Assembly: GCA_035236585.1 (NCBI GenBank)
Contig: CP141135.1
Location: 72,951,057-73,015,056, forward strand
From: Warburgia ugandensis
Lineage: Eukaryota > Streptophyta > Magnoliopsida > Canellales > Canellaceae
Direction of reading: 5' to 3'
Length of the DNA stretch: 64,000 nt
Part shown: positions 11,342 to 23,255 of the stretch, in pieces
How positions within the stretch are numbered: the stretch's first letter is position 1
Layout: each line of letters opens with the position of its first letter
Position numbers and translations under genes: made by a program
The notes under the pieces: model-generated
Database searches by the model: none
The model's input: the letters and a program-made list of their open reading frames with translations, nothing else
What the model was told of the DNA's origin: nothing

Positions 11342-14300
11342 GGTTGAAGTGTTGTATACATTTTCTCTTTTCCTTATGTGTATGTCTGCAATAGAGGTTT
11401 TATCCCCGAGACCTTATTCTTGGCTTGCATGTGTTGAACATGTTTTAGATCCTAAATATCTCTCTGTACTTCCTACTGTTACTTCAGTTAATTATCTTGG
11501 TGGTGGAACTTCGTAAACCCAGGTCATGGTTGGTTCCTTTCCAGTTGAATAGAGAAAGCATGACAACCTTAAGCTTTACTTGGCAAGCTATACTACAGCA
11601 TTGGACTTGTTTGATGAGCTATTCCAGGGGCCTTTCCCCTATAGTTAATCTTACAGGGTCATGGCTTGCCAGCCCTTTGTGTAATATATTTCTAGTTAAT
11701 GAACCTAATTTAGATATTGGCCATGCCCATCCATATCGATTGGATTTCCGTGGGCTTAAAATTGCAGCTATCAGGATAAAAGGAAATGAAAAGAGCATGT
11801 CTGAGCCATGTGTTGTACAATTTTACCCCTTTGCATGTATGATTGTCTGCGTACATATTATTTATTTATTTCTCTATGTATATGTTTGTGTCGATATATA
11901 TTTACTTCTACTTCATAGACAAATAATATGCTGCCTGACAATAAAGAATAACACCAAACAAGAAAGAAATAGTTCTCATAAGGGCTATTAATTTAATTGT
12001 CGACATCATTCATCTGCTGCAAGAAGGGACTGTGTCATGTTCCAAGCATCATCTTTCCATGTAATGATTCTTACCCTCCCAATCAATGGAGGTTTTCCTT
12101 GTGAAATGTTCTTGGGGCATGTCCAATAGGTCCAAGCAGAAGAACGATCTGTCCAGAAAGCATGGTCACGAACCCTGCTTTTCTCTTTATATCTGTAGTA
12201 TAAGAGCCGTAGTAACAGCTCGCTTTTTTTTTGTGTGGATGACCATATAACAATGCCATAGAGGTTGTGGCTCGAATTTGCTGCACTATCTGTTTCAATC
12301 TTTAGGCAAGCTACCTCCAGTTTTTGTTACTATGTCGTGTATGTTAAGGAGTGTTACAATGTTATATCAGTTATTTATTAGCATTCTATACTACATGTGA
12401 GAAATACAGGATCTTTTTATGGCAGAGAAACCTGATCAATATTAGTTTATATATATATTAGCATCTGTGGATGTGATTTAGTTAGTAGGACATGTCTTTA
12501 GCTGATGGAATAAAGTCTCATAACTGATATATTATGTCTACTACATTGTACCGACGAATGCATCATTGTGGCACTTCAATGCCAATCTAGAACCAGTTTT
12601 TTGTTCTTATGGAACAAGGTGCCGAAATTTGTCAAGTCTCTAGAGCAAAGAGCTATTCTGAAAGAAGTATGGTGAAAGATCAGATTCCTAATCTGTCTTT
12701 TCCAATTTGTCATGCTTGTAAAGATGGATTTGTTACTGAATGAGGCAAACTTAGAATCTGTCAGTAAGAAAGTGAATCTGGTTGAGATGTGGTGGCACTT
12801 TGAGTCAGTAGCTTTAAATGTCTAGGCTTTGGCTCCTGAGCTCATGCTTGTGATTCAAGAGCAGGAGAAACCTCTAAGCTGGAGAAGCTGGTTTTGTAAG
12901 TACTAGCACCTTTGCTGTCTTAGTTTGACATGTCATTCAAGGCGAGTTCATGTAATTGTTTGCTACAAATTTCTATCTGATACAAATGGTGTCATTAAGC
13001 TAGTCAGCATACACATATGCTAGTGTATCAAATCTGTTGTCCTGGTAGTGCATTATACTGGTGTATATCCTCATTCATATTTCTACTCATGTTGACATGT
13101 GATGTATGCTGCCATGTGGTACACCAATGCTATGCAACTGCATTCATCTAGAGGTACCTGCTAACATCTGTGTTTATGAATTGCCATGGGTTTGGCAGGA
13201 ATCCCAGTTAATATGCCGAGTTGTTAGAACTTGCATAGCTGTGATAGAGGAATTTCTCAAATCCCCTGATGGAAGGGAAGGTGGACTCTAGCATAAAAGG
13301 ATTGAAATGCCCTTCCAGGGTTAGCTTTTGGAGGAAAAAACTGAAACCTGTTGTAGAGAAGACAATGCAAAGTGGTTCTCTGAATCTTTTGTCCGATGCC
13401 TTTTCTGCAAGGTGACTGGAACTTGCATTAGATAAAACTGGTGTTTTTTAGTCGTATTTAGAGAGTTCTACAGACAGTAAGCCTCAGCTTCCACAATAGA
13501 GCGGCATAGTCCTTGTTAGAGGTCAACCATCCATTCTTCAGAACCATCAATTCTCGTTCAATTCCATAGCTGTTGTGCTGCCGATGTATGGTAGAAATGC
13601 AGACGGCATTTCAATTTATACCATGGCAGATAGCTTGGTACCTGTGACGAGCCACAGGTATACTCTTAAATTTGGTTCTTGGTTGAGTCTTATCACATGG
13701 TCCTTGACGGTGTAGGGGCATCCTTATGCACAGTCATTATCTTTACAGAACCAGTATGATATGGAAGGCAGCAGATTATCCTGTCCGTTATGCTCATTGA
13801 TCATCTGTAACCATTGCTGAATCTGATTTATAGGATTATCACTTTGGGATTATCTCTAAGTCTAGAATATTTTTTCCTTCTCTCCTTCACCTTGGGTTCC
13901 TATCTTTGACTTGTCTGCATCTATCTACTGAAAACAAATTACATTGTAAAATCATGAAAGTGCCAATCTTATCAAACTGTAAATCATATCCATATTTTGG
14001 GTCTTAATTCTATGGAATTAAGGAAGACACACTCAATGCATAGAATTACAAGAACATGATTGGCAATCCAACTACTGTTGAATTCCATCAGATAGGTATT
14101 GATTTATCACATTCTGTGGCATCTCTGCGTAATATTAAACTAAATGAATCAGCCAGTCAATCATGGAGAAATGAAGTTTGGACATCACTTGCTTACCTTG
14201 AACCCAGTCGGCCTCAATGGTGGTGAAACCTCCATTTCTGAGAAGTTTTCATTTCATGTCTGATTTTTGTCAAACAGGGTCCAAGTTGGAAGGTGATTCT

Positions 14301-14670
14301 TTCCATGGATTCGAGTTGAATCTCAGGTTCATCCAATGCTTGGTCTTACTAAAACAGTACTGAGGATATGTGTCCACAGTGTAAACCAGTAAGCAATTAT
14401 AACAAGTATGATCTGTCCCTGTGGATCGTAGGATTAGTATATGAAAGATAGAAAATCTGTTACATGTATGGGACCTATCATCACCCTCTGCAATTCATCA
14501 AGCTTTCTACTTTAAAATTCGGATTCAGATAGTATCAATAAACAGTTGGGTTCAACCCTTATTTGGACCATGCTGAACCTTCTGCGGTCCATGCTAGTCA
14601 TTGAGCAGGACCAGGACTAATAGATTTGAAAGCTTAACTTTGTTGTTGCACTTCTTTTTTTGAATGTTGA
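11342..14670. other. No gene seen
   Basis: About 3.3 kb of moderately AT-rich DNA with only short, unrecognisable frames (for example 11497-11991 plus and 13106-13291 plus). It may be old repeat DNA. I see no diagnostic ends or protein motifs. Confidence 0.45.
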
Positions 14671-14732
14671 AGGCACATCCCCTCGAACCCCCAACCTCCT
14701 AGGTACTACTGGGAGGTCCTTCTTGCACTATT
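14671..14732 (-). mobile_element. tRNA-derived SINE-like segment, non-Au type
   Basis: On the minus strand TAGTGCAAGAAGG (A-box-like) is followed by GGGGGTTCGAGGGG (B-box-like). It resembles the cluster at 3.6-4.4 kb and not the Au-like copies. No tRNA fold is possible. Confidence 0.35.
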
Positions 14733-15103
14733 GTTCTATAATGCATTTACTGAGGAGAGATGTCGAGTTGTCTGTGACCAACTGTGTTAGAAATTTATTG
14801 ACTACTTGCGAAGTTGTTAGAATATAGTTACTATTCACGTTAATCTCAAAATGCCCCTTAGATATTCAATCCCCTCTCCCACAAAGAAACTGGCAAACAC
14901 ACCGATTGGAATTTTCTCCTTTTTCATTTTTTAGTGATTTTATGGCTGATGTTTCTTTGCATTTTAATCAGAGTAAGATTGATTGTTAATAACTCAAAAG
15001 TGGTTGTTAGAGACATGGTTGGCGTGTTATTTCACACAGGGCAAATAAGATAGACGGCTGAGGCCAGACTCTTCTGGGCTCTCCATTTGCCTGTACTCAT
15101 TAT
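14733..15103. other. No gene seen
   Basis: Short non-coding stretch between two SINE-like elements; nothing recognisable. Confidence 0.5.
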
Positions 15104-15115
15104 ACCATTGCATCC

Positions 15116-15286
15116 TCCGGTGCACAAAGTCCCTGCCCATGTGTAGTTCAGGGAAGGGGCAGATCACCAGGGTCTATAATACGCAGTCATACCTTGCATT
15201 CTTGCAAGAGGCTGTTTTCATAGCTTGAACCCGTGACCTCAAGGTCACACGACAGCAACTTTACTGTTATTTCAAGGTTCCCCTTC
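15116..15286 (-). mobile_element. Au-like SINE, full length, 12-bp perfect target-site duplication
   Basis: The minus strand reads head to tail with a well-kept B box (CACGGGTTCAAGC-like) and body word TCTTGCAAGAATGCAAGG. ACCATTGCATCC is repeated at 15104-15115 and 15287-15298. Confidence 0.92.
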
Positions 15287-15298
15287 ACCATTGCATCC

Positions 15299-17314
15299 CA
15301 AATGTGATTCAAAAATGATTTCTATATTTGGGCCAGCGAGCTTCTTGTCCTTTGTAAATCACATGGGCCCATTGTTTTCTCGAATTGCATTTGGTGGTTT
15401 TCTATTAGGCCTCTTGCCCATGTGATAATGTTGGTCCATTGTTTCTCCAATTTGCTTGTGGTGGGCCTCATCTGCACTGTCCTCAGGTGGTTCTGCGGTA
15501 CGTGTCTTAAAATAGAGGATAGCATGTATAAGGTTAGGCTGTTCGGTACAGTGAATACCTCAACGTGGATTTTGCTTCACTAGGAGGAGACGACATACTC
15601 ACGCCCTTTTGTCCTACGGGGTTTCATGAAAAATTATAAATGGGACCCATATTTTAAATGATGGGACCCATATTTTAAATGATCTAAACGGTTCATTTTA
15701 ATCATATAGGACATTTGTAAAAAGAAGCTTTTACTTTGAGCATACGTAGAAGGAGGCTCACTTTTTTTCTGTATTTATAAAGACAAGCCTCTGGTTTAGG
15801 ATAGCTAGTGAGAAGAAGCTCGTCAATGAATTTTTGAACGATTATTTGGTTTCTTAATATTAAATATTAAAAATATATTTAAATGTAAAAAATAATGCAA
15901 AAAATCATTACTTGCACCGTTTCAAATAATGCTGAAGATTTGATATATATGCGCTTCTCAAATAATGCTGAAAATTTATATATGCATTGCAAACCCAGTT
16001 CGCAAAGAGCCCGGTTGATGCTTTTAGTTAGGATAATCCAGATGCATTGATTTCATCGAGAGTTACCTAATTTCTGTACACCAAGCTTGATGAACAGCTC
16101 GAATCTCAAAAGATTGACCGGGTAATAATGATTTACGAAAGATCTAATTCATTCATTGTTTAAGGTGGTGCACTTATCAATTTCTAGCATTGTTCTTTTA
16201 ACATCTAGTGGTAATTTAGATATTTTATATTAAGAAACTAAGTTATCCTTCAAAAATTCATAATGAACCTCTTCTCATTAATTATTCCAAATCAAAGGCT
16301 TGTCTTTACAAATATAAAATATTAAACCTCTTGTTTGCAAATAAGTCCAAGTAGAGGTCCCATTTTACAAATATCTCTAGCCATCTTATCCCACACGGGC
16401 CACGTATGGAAACTCGTGTAATTTGGATGATTCTAACATTCATTCTTCATTTGAGTTGTTTTATGTGCCCTATATTTTTCTTTGAGCCATTTGAAAAATA
16501 AAACTAAAATAATTGGATCATCCAAAATATGCAACAATATAGATAAATGCTTAATATCATTAAAATATGTGGCCTTTATCAAATATCCATAATACCTTGA
16601 CTTTTTTCCAAATGAATCATAAGTTTCTATAATTTTTAAATTGAAAGAAAATTTTAAAAATAACATGAGTTTACGTAATAAAATTCAAAGGCCAAATTCT
16701 AAATTCTAAATCTAGTTAAATGTTCAAATAGTCTTAATATTTGTACAAGCACAATAGGATGGGAAGAAATACACACCCTATTTTCGTGCATGTTAAAGCT
16801 ATTTTTATTCCATCTAATCCATTCGTTATGTTAAGAATGGCTTCGATAGGTGAGAAATCAAATTTCATGACCATTAGATGTCTCTAGCCTATTTTTCTTA
16901 GGTCAAAATCATGCCAATCCATTTTTGTCCTGTTTTCCAAAGATTTAAAACAAGTGGCTAGGATTGTCTAGATGCATTGATTTCTCATCGGTCACATCTT
17001 TTTGGTATTCTAAAGATGATGATTGGCTTAGATTTGCCAAAAATGTTATATTATGTATGGAAAATGGGGTGTGTATTCCTTCGTCTCTTCTTGAACATGT
17101 ATGCTTGTTGGGACTCAAAATCAAATAAAAAACTTAAACAAATATTTGAAGAATAATTTTCTTTCTGATTTTTTTTTTTTCCTAAAGTTTTCATGAGCAA
17201 TTACTTTTCTTACGATAAGCTAGAATTGTAATATAAACTTTTCTTTTTTGAGACATGTACTTTAAGCTGAGCACCTTTATGCTTGATCATGAGCTTATCC
17301 CATTATTTTACCAA
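15299..17314. other. No gene seen
   Basis: AT-rich. A 22-base phrase containing GGGACCCATATTTTAAATGA is duplicated back to back near 15641-15680, and GCTTCTCAAATAATGCTGAA-like words repeat near 15920-15975. The minus frame 15322-15525 has no recognisable domain. Confidence 0.45.
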
Positions 17315-17493
17315 GGAAAGCCTTTGCACAACAGTAAAAGTTGGCGTCATGTGACCTTGAAGTCACGGGTTCAAGGCGTAGAATCAGCCTCTTATAAAAT
17401 GTAAGGTAAAGCTACTTACTATAAACCCTTGTGGTCCGCCCCTTTCTCGGACCCTACATAGGCGGGAGCTTCGTTCATTGGCTGCCCTTTTTT
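17315..17493 (+). mobile_element. Au-like SINE, full length
   Basis: Head GGAAAGCCTTTGCACAACAG, B box GGGTTCAAGGC, body TCAGCCTCTT and tail GGCGGGAGCTTCG then GCTGCCC and a T run are all present. No clear target-site duplication survives. Confidence 0.9.
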
Positions 17494-18696
17494 ATCTAGA
17501 GACCCATCGTTAATCTTATAGGAAGCGGCCACACTTCAATACTCTGAATAGTTGACTCTATCAGTAGTAGTAGGGCTCAGCAAGGATTTGTAAGAATACT
17601 TACTCATATGAGTGGATTATTGTTGATCATGTTGGCTAACGACCTCTGTTGATACGCCAGCAAGGATTAAGCTGAGTGGTACAAGTGGCCGCATCTAATC
17701 AATGGGATAGTGACCTCAATTAATCCTTTAGTGAGAATTATGTACGATTAATAGTGTTTGAGTACACAAACTAAATTTACGAATCTTAATAAATCAAATA
17801 TTGAACCTAACTTTAGATTTATATTATCTCATGTGAATCAAATCATAGTTCTGTCTCTAGGGGTTTCCAATTGCTATTATTTTATAGAAATTATAAATTG
17901 ATTTCAAGTGTTCACAATGTTTACTACTTAAATGATTAGAACACCAAACTGAAATCCTATTGAATTTCAATAAATTAGTCATTGATTTTAGTGCTTTCAA
18001 GTGTGTGTTAGTTTTATCCAAATTTTGGTTCTACCCAAATGCTATATCAGAAGCTTTGGTGGTTAGCTCAGCGAAGCTTTTTACGTCAAGACCCAACAAT
18101 TGAAATGACAGCTCATGTCTCATGTTGTCTTGGTAAATGCCAACTGCCTGTTCTTTATAACACATTGGCATAATAAGAGCCAACACTTCTAGAATCCAAA
18201 ATATTGTTCATGCTACTACTACTTATATGTGTCTTTTCAAAGTGAATAAATCTCAATCAGTAGTGATTAGTTATGAGTTTACTAAGATTTTGATAAAATA
18301 TCTCAAGTAAAAGAGTTCGGGGAGGAGAGGAAGATTCTTGTTCTTAGACCACCATGTATATCTGGCCGACCCCTAATTGGGATAAGATATTGATGACGGT
18401 GAAACCACCATATATACCTGAGGTGTATTGTGTTTAAATGAGATGCTTCTGTTTCAGTTTAAGATTCATGTAATATGTTTAAGCTTTTTAAGCTTTGCAA
18501 GATCATAGTAAATGTTTGAATTTCAATTATATAAGAGATTTTATGCTTAATCTTGTGATCGACTAACCTAGGGAACGGTCATGCTTGGAACCTTTTAAAG
18601 TAAACCAATTTTGGAGGGTGACAGATCACTTCCAAGTTTGATTAAGTGGGTCCAGAAGCATACTAAAGGGAAGAACCCAAGTGTTGCACGAAGGGA
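17494..18696. other. No gene; one LINE-tail fragment
   Basis: AT-rich DNA. At 18363-18405 the words TGGCCGACCCCTAATTGGGA and TGATGACGGTG match the 3' end of the LINE tails at 23.2 and 45.8 kb. Nothing else is recognisable. Confidence 0.45.
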
Positions 18697-19520
18697 CACA
18701 TCTTTTGGATAATCTGACCCTTTGATCTGGATTGCCCTAGCTTCAACAATGAATTCAGTCCTTATAAGTGGTTTATTACCCACGTATTTCCTGTGATCGG
18801 AACTACAGATGTTTAAACCATTCCATCCACACAATTTTTTACTGCTGGACATCCAATTCAGGAGCCATCAGATGAACGAGTTGGATCATCCAAAGGTGAA
18901 GAGGCCCCTTCACAATCAAGTTCAGAAGCCTTAAACGATCTATGCCCTTAAATTACACAGACTTGGATCCCACGGTTTACAAAGTGCTTTCAATTAGCAT
19001 TTCTCCAGTCTAATGTCACTTTTGCGAGGAAATCTGTACTAAACCAGAGCACCCAACTTTCGTAAAAACTTTGGATCTGAGCCGTTCACCTGGTTGCCCC
19101 AGCTTCAACAGTGAATTTACACCGTTGCTGCACATAGTTTTTGGATAATCCGACCCGTCCATTTGATTGCCCAGCTTTAACTGTGAATTTACCCTGTTGC
19201 TGTACATAGATTCTAACCTGTCCGTTTACTGTGATCGCATTCTTCCTGTGATCAGTACTTCAATTTTCAGAGCTAAAACCATCCTATCAGCACATTTTTA
19301 ACTGATAGACATCCAAAGTAAGAGCAATCAATGAACGGGTTGGATCATCCAGAGCGAGGCCCCTTCATAATCAAATTGAGAACAATTAAATGATCCCAGC
19401 CCTCAAATTACAACCCCGCACACGATCCAATGGCTTAGAGAGCGCTTCCAATCAGTATTGTTCTAACCTCCATCCTCAGATTTATACCGCACAGAAAGAA
19501 ATGTCACTCGCGCGAGTGAA
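18697..19520. repeat. Compound array of duplicated segments upstream of the MAG2-like relic
   Basis: A phrase with GGATAATCCGACCC...GATTGCCC...CTT(C/T)AAC(A/T)GTGAATT occurs three times (about 18705-18778, 19068-19136, 19140-19206). Larger flanking segments also match each other: about 18785-19027 and 19225-19520 share GACATCCA, then TTGGATCATCC, GGCCCCTTCA, AAATTACA and AATGTCACT in the same order. The array ends only about 190 bp before the relic's start codon, so the relic's upstream region is itself a duplicate. Confidence 0.7.
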
Positions 19521-20461
19521 TCTACCGGGCCCAAGAAGTCCAGCTTTTTCCCGTTCTCCACAATTCAAACATGCTAGAACTTGGCTGTTTGCTAGTTTGC
19601 GTGCCGGTGCATAGCTCGCATCCTCTGCTCAGAAAACTGCAGAGAGAAGAAGAAGAACCCTAGCTTTCCGGTTCCAGAGCTCGATTTCTTCATTTTAATG
19701 GAGTGAAAATGGAAGTTGCCGATCATCTACGATGTTCCTCAGATCTTTCTCCCTCTCTCCTCTCTATTCTCGGAGAAAAATTTCAGCAAAGGGGATGATC
19801 TCTCAAAATCTCCAGATCTAGTCTCGCAATTGCAGGAGAAGTGCTCCAAATTGGATCAGAACCTAGCGTATATTAATAACAGGTTCTCAACCGGCATAAT
19901 TTCTTGTGTTTCGTATTCAAAGCAAGTAGGAAACGTTCTCAAAGAAATCACGGCGAAGTTGAACGATCTTCGGCCATCTACTTGTGTTTCGAGACATTTC
20001 TAGGTTTGCGCACTGTTTTTCTTTCCTCATTTTGTTTTGGAAGTGCTAGGGTTTTCGTTTTAGTAGTTGCTTGAATTTGAAGGAATTTTGAATAGATGGA
20101 GGAATTGAGCAGATTTTGGCCAAGGAGTTGCTGGCGCTTGCAAAAGAAGTTGCTAGGGTGGAGTCTGTACGCGCTTATGCTGGTAAGTATCCTTGTTGTG
20201 GAACATTGAAATCATAGGAAGGAAAATGGAAAATAGAAGGTGGAATACGAAATTTTAGAGAGATTATGGAGGAATTTGTAAGATTTTGTGAATTGATATG
20301 AATTTTTCGTTTGTTTAATTGCCTTGTTCCTGCATTTGAAATTCTTCTTTTGGAGCTTCTTTTGTTTGGCATAATGAAGGTGCTTGAAACTAATAGAATT
20401 GGTTGAATCTGATAGTGTTATGAAATTATAGTGATTTGCTCTGTGCGGCCTTATTCTATTG

Positions 20462-20636
20462 GGCAGCCCCGGTGCACGAAGCTCCCGCCTATGCGGGGTC
20501 CGGGGAAGGGGCGGGCCACAATGGCCTAAAGTAGGCAGCCTTACCTTGTATTTTTGCAAGAGGCTGATTCCACGCCTTGAACCCGTGACCTCAAGGTCAC
20601 ATGACGACAACTTTTACCGTTGCGCCAAGGCTCCCC
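20462..20636 (-). mobile_element. Au-like SINE, full length and best kept, 11-bp target-site duplication
   Basis: It is close to the consensus of the copies here: GGGAGCCTTGGCGCAACGG head, CACGGGTTCAAGGCGTGG B box, ACCCCGCATAGGCGGGAGCT near the 3' end. TTATTCTATTG flanks it at 20451-20461 and 20637-20647. It lies antisense in the long intron. The low divergence suggests a fairly recent insertion. Confidence 0.95.
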
Positions 20637-22030
20637 TTATTCTATTGTTATGATTAATTAGCACTAGAGTGAAGTTGAATGACAAGGAATTGCTTGCATC
20701 AAATCTCAGGAGTAACTGTTTAATGCATTGTTCCTGCTTTGAAATTCTTCTTTTTGAGCTTCTTTTGTTTGGCATCATTTAAATGCTTGAAAGTAGTAGA
20801 ATTGGTTGAATTTGATAGTCCTATATAACTCTGTTTGTTTACTCCTCGTTTGTGCAGGGTAATTTGGTTTTCTGCGAGGAGGTCTTAACTAGAACTATCA
20901 TAAAGGTTGAATGACAAGGGATTGCTGGCACTGAATTTCGGGAGCAACTGTATTTACACTCAATCACGTCTTGCAGAGTGTCTAAATCACATTAAGATTA
21001 TGAAATGATACATCCTAGTGGAAGTAACTAAATCATGAACAAATGGAAATAGAAATATAGATAAAATGTACTTGAGCATTGCTTATGTTTGGGGACCATG
21101 AGAATCTTTCTGTTTGCTAACCTCATTTGGTCCTCTATGCTGCTATGCCAACCCAAGCACTAACCTTGTTGGCTTCTTCCCAAGGTTGGTGGGACTAAAG
21201 ATTCAGAATATTGGGGCTCTTGATTCATGGAGAGTTCTCCTAGTCATATTCAGTATACAAAATTGAAGGTATAGTCACAGTATGGATTTGTTGATGCCAT
21301 TGAGGAGGCTCTTTTAATTGTAGACTCCAGTTTGTTCCATGTATTTCTTTATCCTTGTAGATGGGGATGTTGTCAGTTTAGTGCTCTGGAGGTGACCATT
21401 CTTTCCTTTCCCCTTTACTTTGTCAAAGGGGACTTTGAGCAGATGATATGAGTGAAGGAAATAGGATTGAGAAAAGATTTTTCTTTTATCATCTCAGCTT
21501 GACTATAGTACATTACCAGTCAATAGATGAAACAGTAGTCTTTTGTAGTTTCATGAACTGAACTAAGGAATCCACGAAGTAAATGTAGCAAGGGTGAGGT
21601 TAACTCTGTTATGTATTTAGATATGAACTAGAGAACTGAGGCAGCCGCTTGGTCTTGATCATTATTTTAAAACACAACATGCTAGATACTGAAGGAACTA
21701 CTGGGCATAGTCTTGCCATTTGTGGGACAATCTTCTTTCTTTTTGTGATTCTCTTTTTTACTAAGTTTCTTCGTACTTTTCAGAGAATCAAATAAAAGGA
21801 GAAAAGAAAAGAAAAGAAAGGGAGAGCTTTCGATGCACTCATGATGTGGACATCATGCTCTCGGTTTAGACCCAGGCCCATCAAGTCTGGTCTAGGCCCA
21901 AGCCCAACCTAGGTTCAGCCCCACCTAGGCCTTTTGACTGAACTAAATCCAAGATGGGCCAAACCCAGGTCAAATAAGTTTTCAAGGCTACATTTGGCAA
22001 TTATGGGGCTTTAAGAAATTTGATTTGTTT

Positions 22031-22310
22031 CCTTAGTTATTAGGATCTTCTTCTTTTTTTATTATGTAATCTATTCGATTTGTGTCCTTTGTTAACTAAG
22101 ATCTTTTTTATTATGTAATCTCTCCAAATAAGATTCCTGTAAATAAGGAGAGATTTTTATTTATTTTTATATATCTTTGTAATCTTCAAGATTTGGGATC
22201 TCCTTAATTCTAGGGAGATCTTCCTTTCTTGAAAGGAAATAAACCCTCCATATATACCAAGGAGATCAGTGAACATTGAATAAAAATTCCAGTTTCTTTG
22301 TTATTCTTGT
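22031..22310 (+). mobile_element. Possible LTR-like fossil segment
   Basis: A T-rich run with repeated TTATGTAATCT words is followed by CCATATATACCAAGGAGATC and GAATAAAAATTCC, a layout common around the poly(A) site of plant LTRs. No coding part, partner LTR or duplicated target site was found. It is broken or not an LTR at all. Confidence 0.22.
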
Positions 22311-23035
22311 GTTGAATGAAGAAGACTTTTGAAGATGGAGGATCTGGGAAGATGTTGACTTCCCTCTATTGGTGTTTTCTGACGTTGCTATGTAGAGATG
22401 AACTTGTGCCAATCTAAAGATGGAGATCTTGTCTCTTGACATACAGTGGGTAGGTTTCTTATTCCTTGCTTCAATTATTTAATGCTACCTTTAGTGCCTT
22501 TTGAGTGAACCAACCTTCTATATTGCTTTGAACAAACCAGCCTACTTTTCCTTTCTGTTTTGCCCTTTTGTATGCAGTCGCAACTGTAAGTTCTGGCTGT
22601 CCATTGTATGTTCACAGTGGAGGGGTTTCTAGAGCGTGGGTGGTAGGTTTGGTGAGTTAGTTTTGACCCAAATCGAAGAAGATTAATTAGGGCTAGATAA
22701 TTCTTGATTAATGTTCTAGGATTCCTCAAGAGTATCTAATCAGGCTAAATATTTTAATCACTTGCTAAAATCATATCAAGGGCTAATTCTAGATCCTTCT
22801 TGCATCAACTTACTTTTACTTTTGTAACATTGAAGGAACCAGTGACGCATCCATGACTGGACCATTGAGACTGTTTTCTCTTCACATCCTTGCTTGTGCC
22901 AGCATTGAATTACAAAATATATTGATTCTGGGGAATGTCAAAAATCTATGCATGCATGGGGTTTGCCATGGGTTTTACTTTCCGGCTGGCTCCTGTCAGA
23001 AAACCTTTATCCGGGCTTGGGATGGGCAGCAGCAA

Positions 23036-23255
23036 CTAGTTAGAAGTAATGAGGTGATCAAAGTTGAAGGTTTTGAAAGGGTAAGGGGAAGGCTCAAAAG
23101 AATATTGATAGAAGTGGTGAAAAAATATTTAAAGACTATGGAACTAAATGAAGCCATAAAACTTAATAGAGGAGAATGGAGGAACAAGATTCACGTGACC
23201 AACCTCTAATCGGGATAAGGACTGGATGATTATGATTGATTCCAGGGCTCAACGA
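23036..23255 (+). mobile_element. LINE 3'-end fragment (RTE-like)
   Basis: The translation contains VRGRLKRILIEVVKKYLKTM and LNRGEWRNKIHVTNL, matching the C-terminal tail of plant non-LTR reverse transcriptases (RGRP-x-TW-EVV ... W-x-IH-x-DP). The DNA after the stop (CTAATCGGGATAAGG, then GATGATTATGATTG) matches copies at 18.4, 41.6 and 45.8 kb. Strong 5' truncation is usual for LINEs. Confidence 0.75.

Noticed and set aside
19390-19614. 74-residue frame upstream of the MAG2-like relic
   Set aside because: It lies in the duplicated upstream block and has no protein-like conservation.
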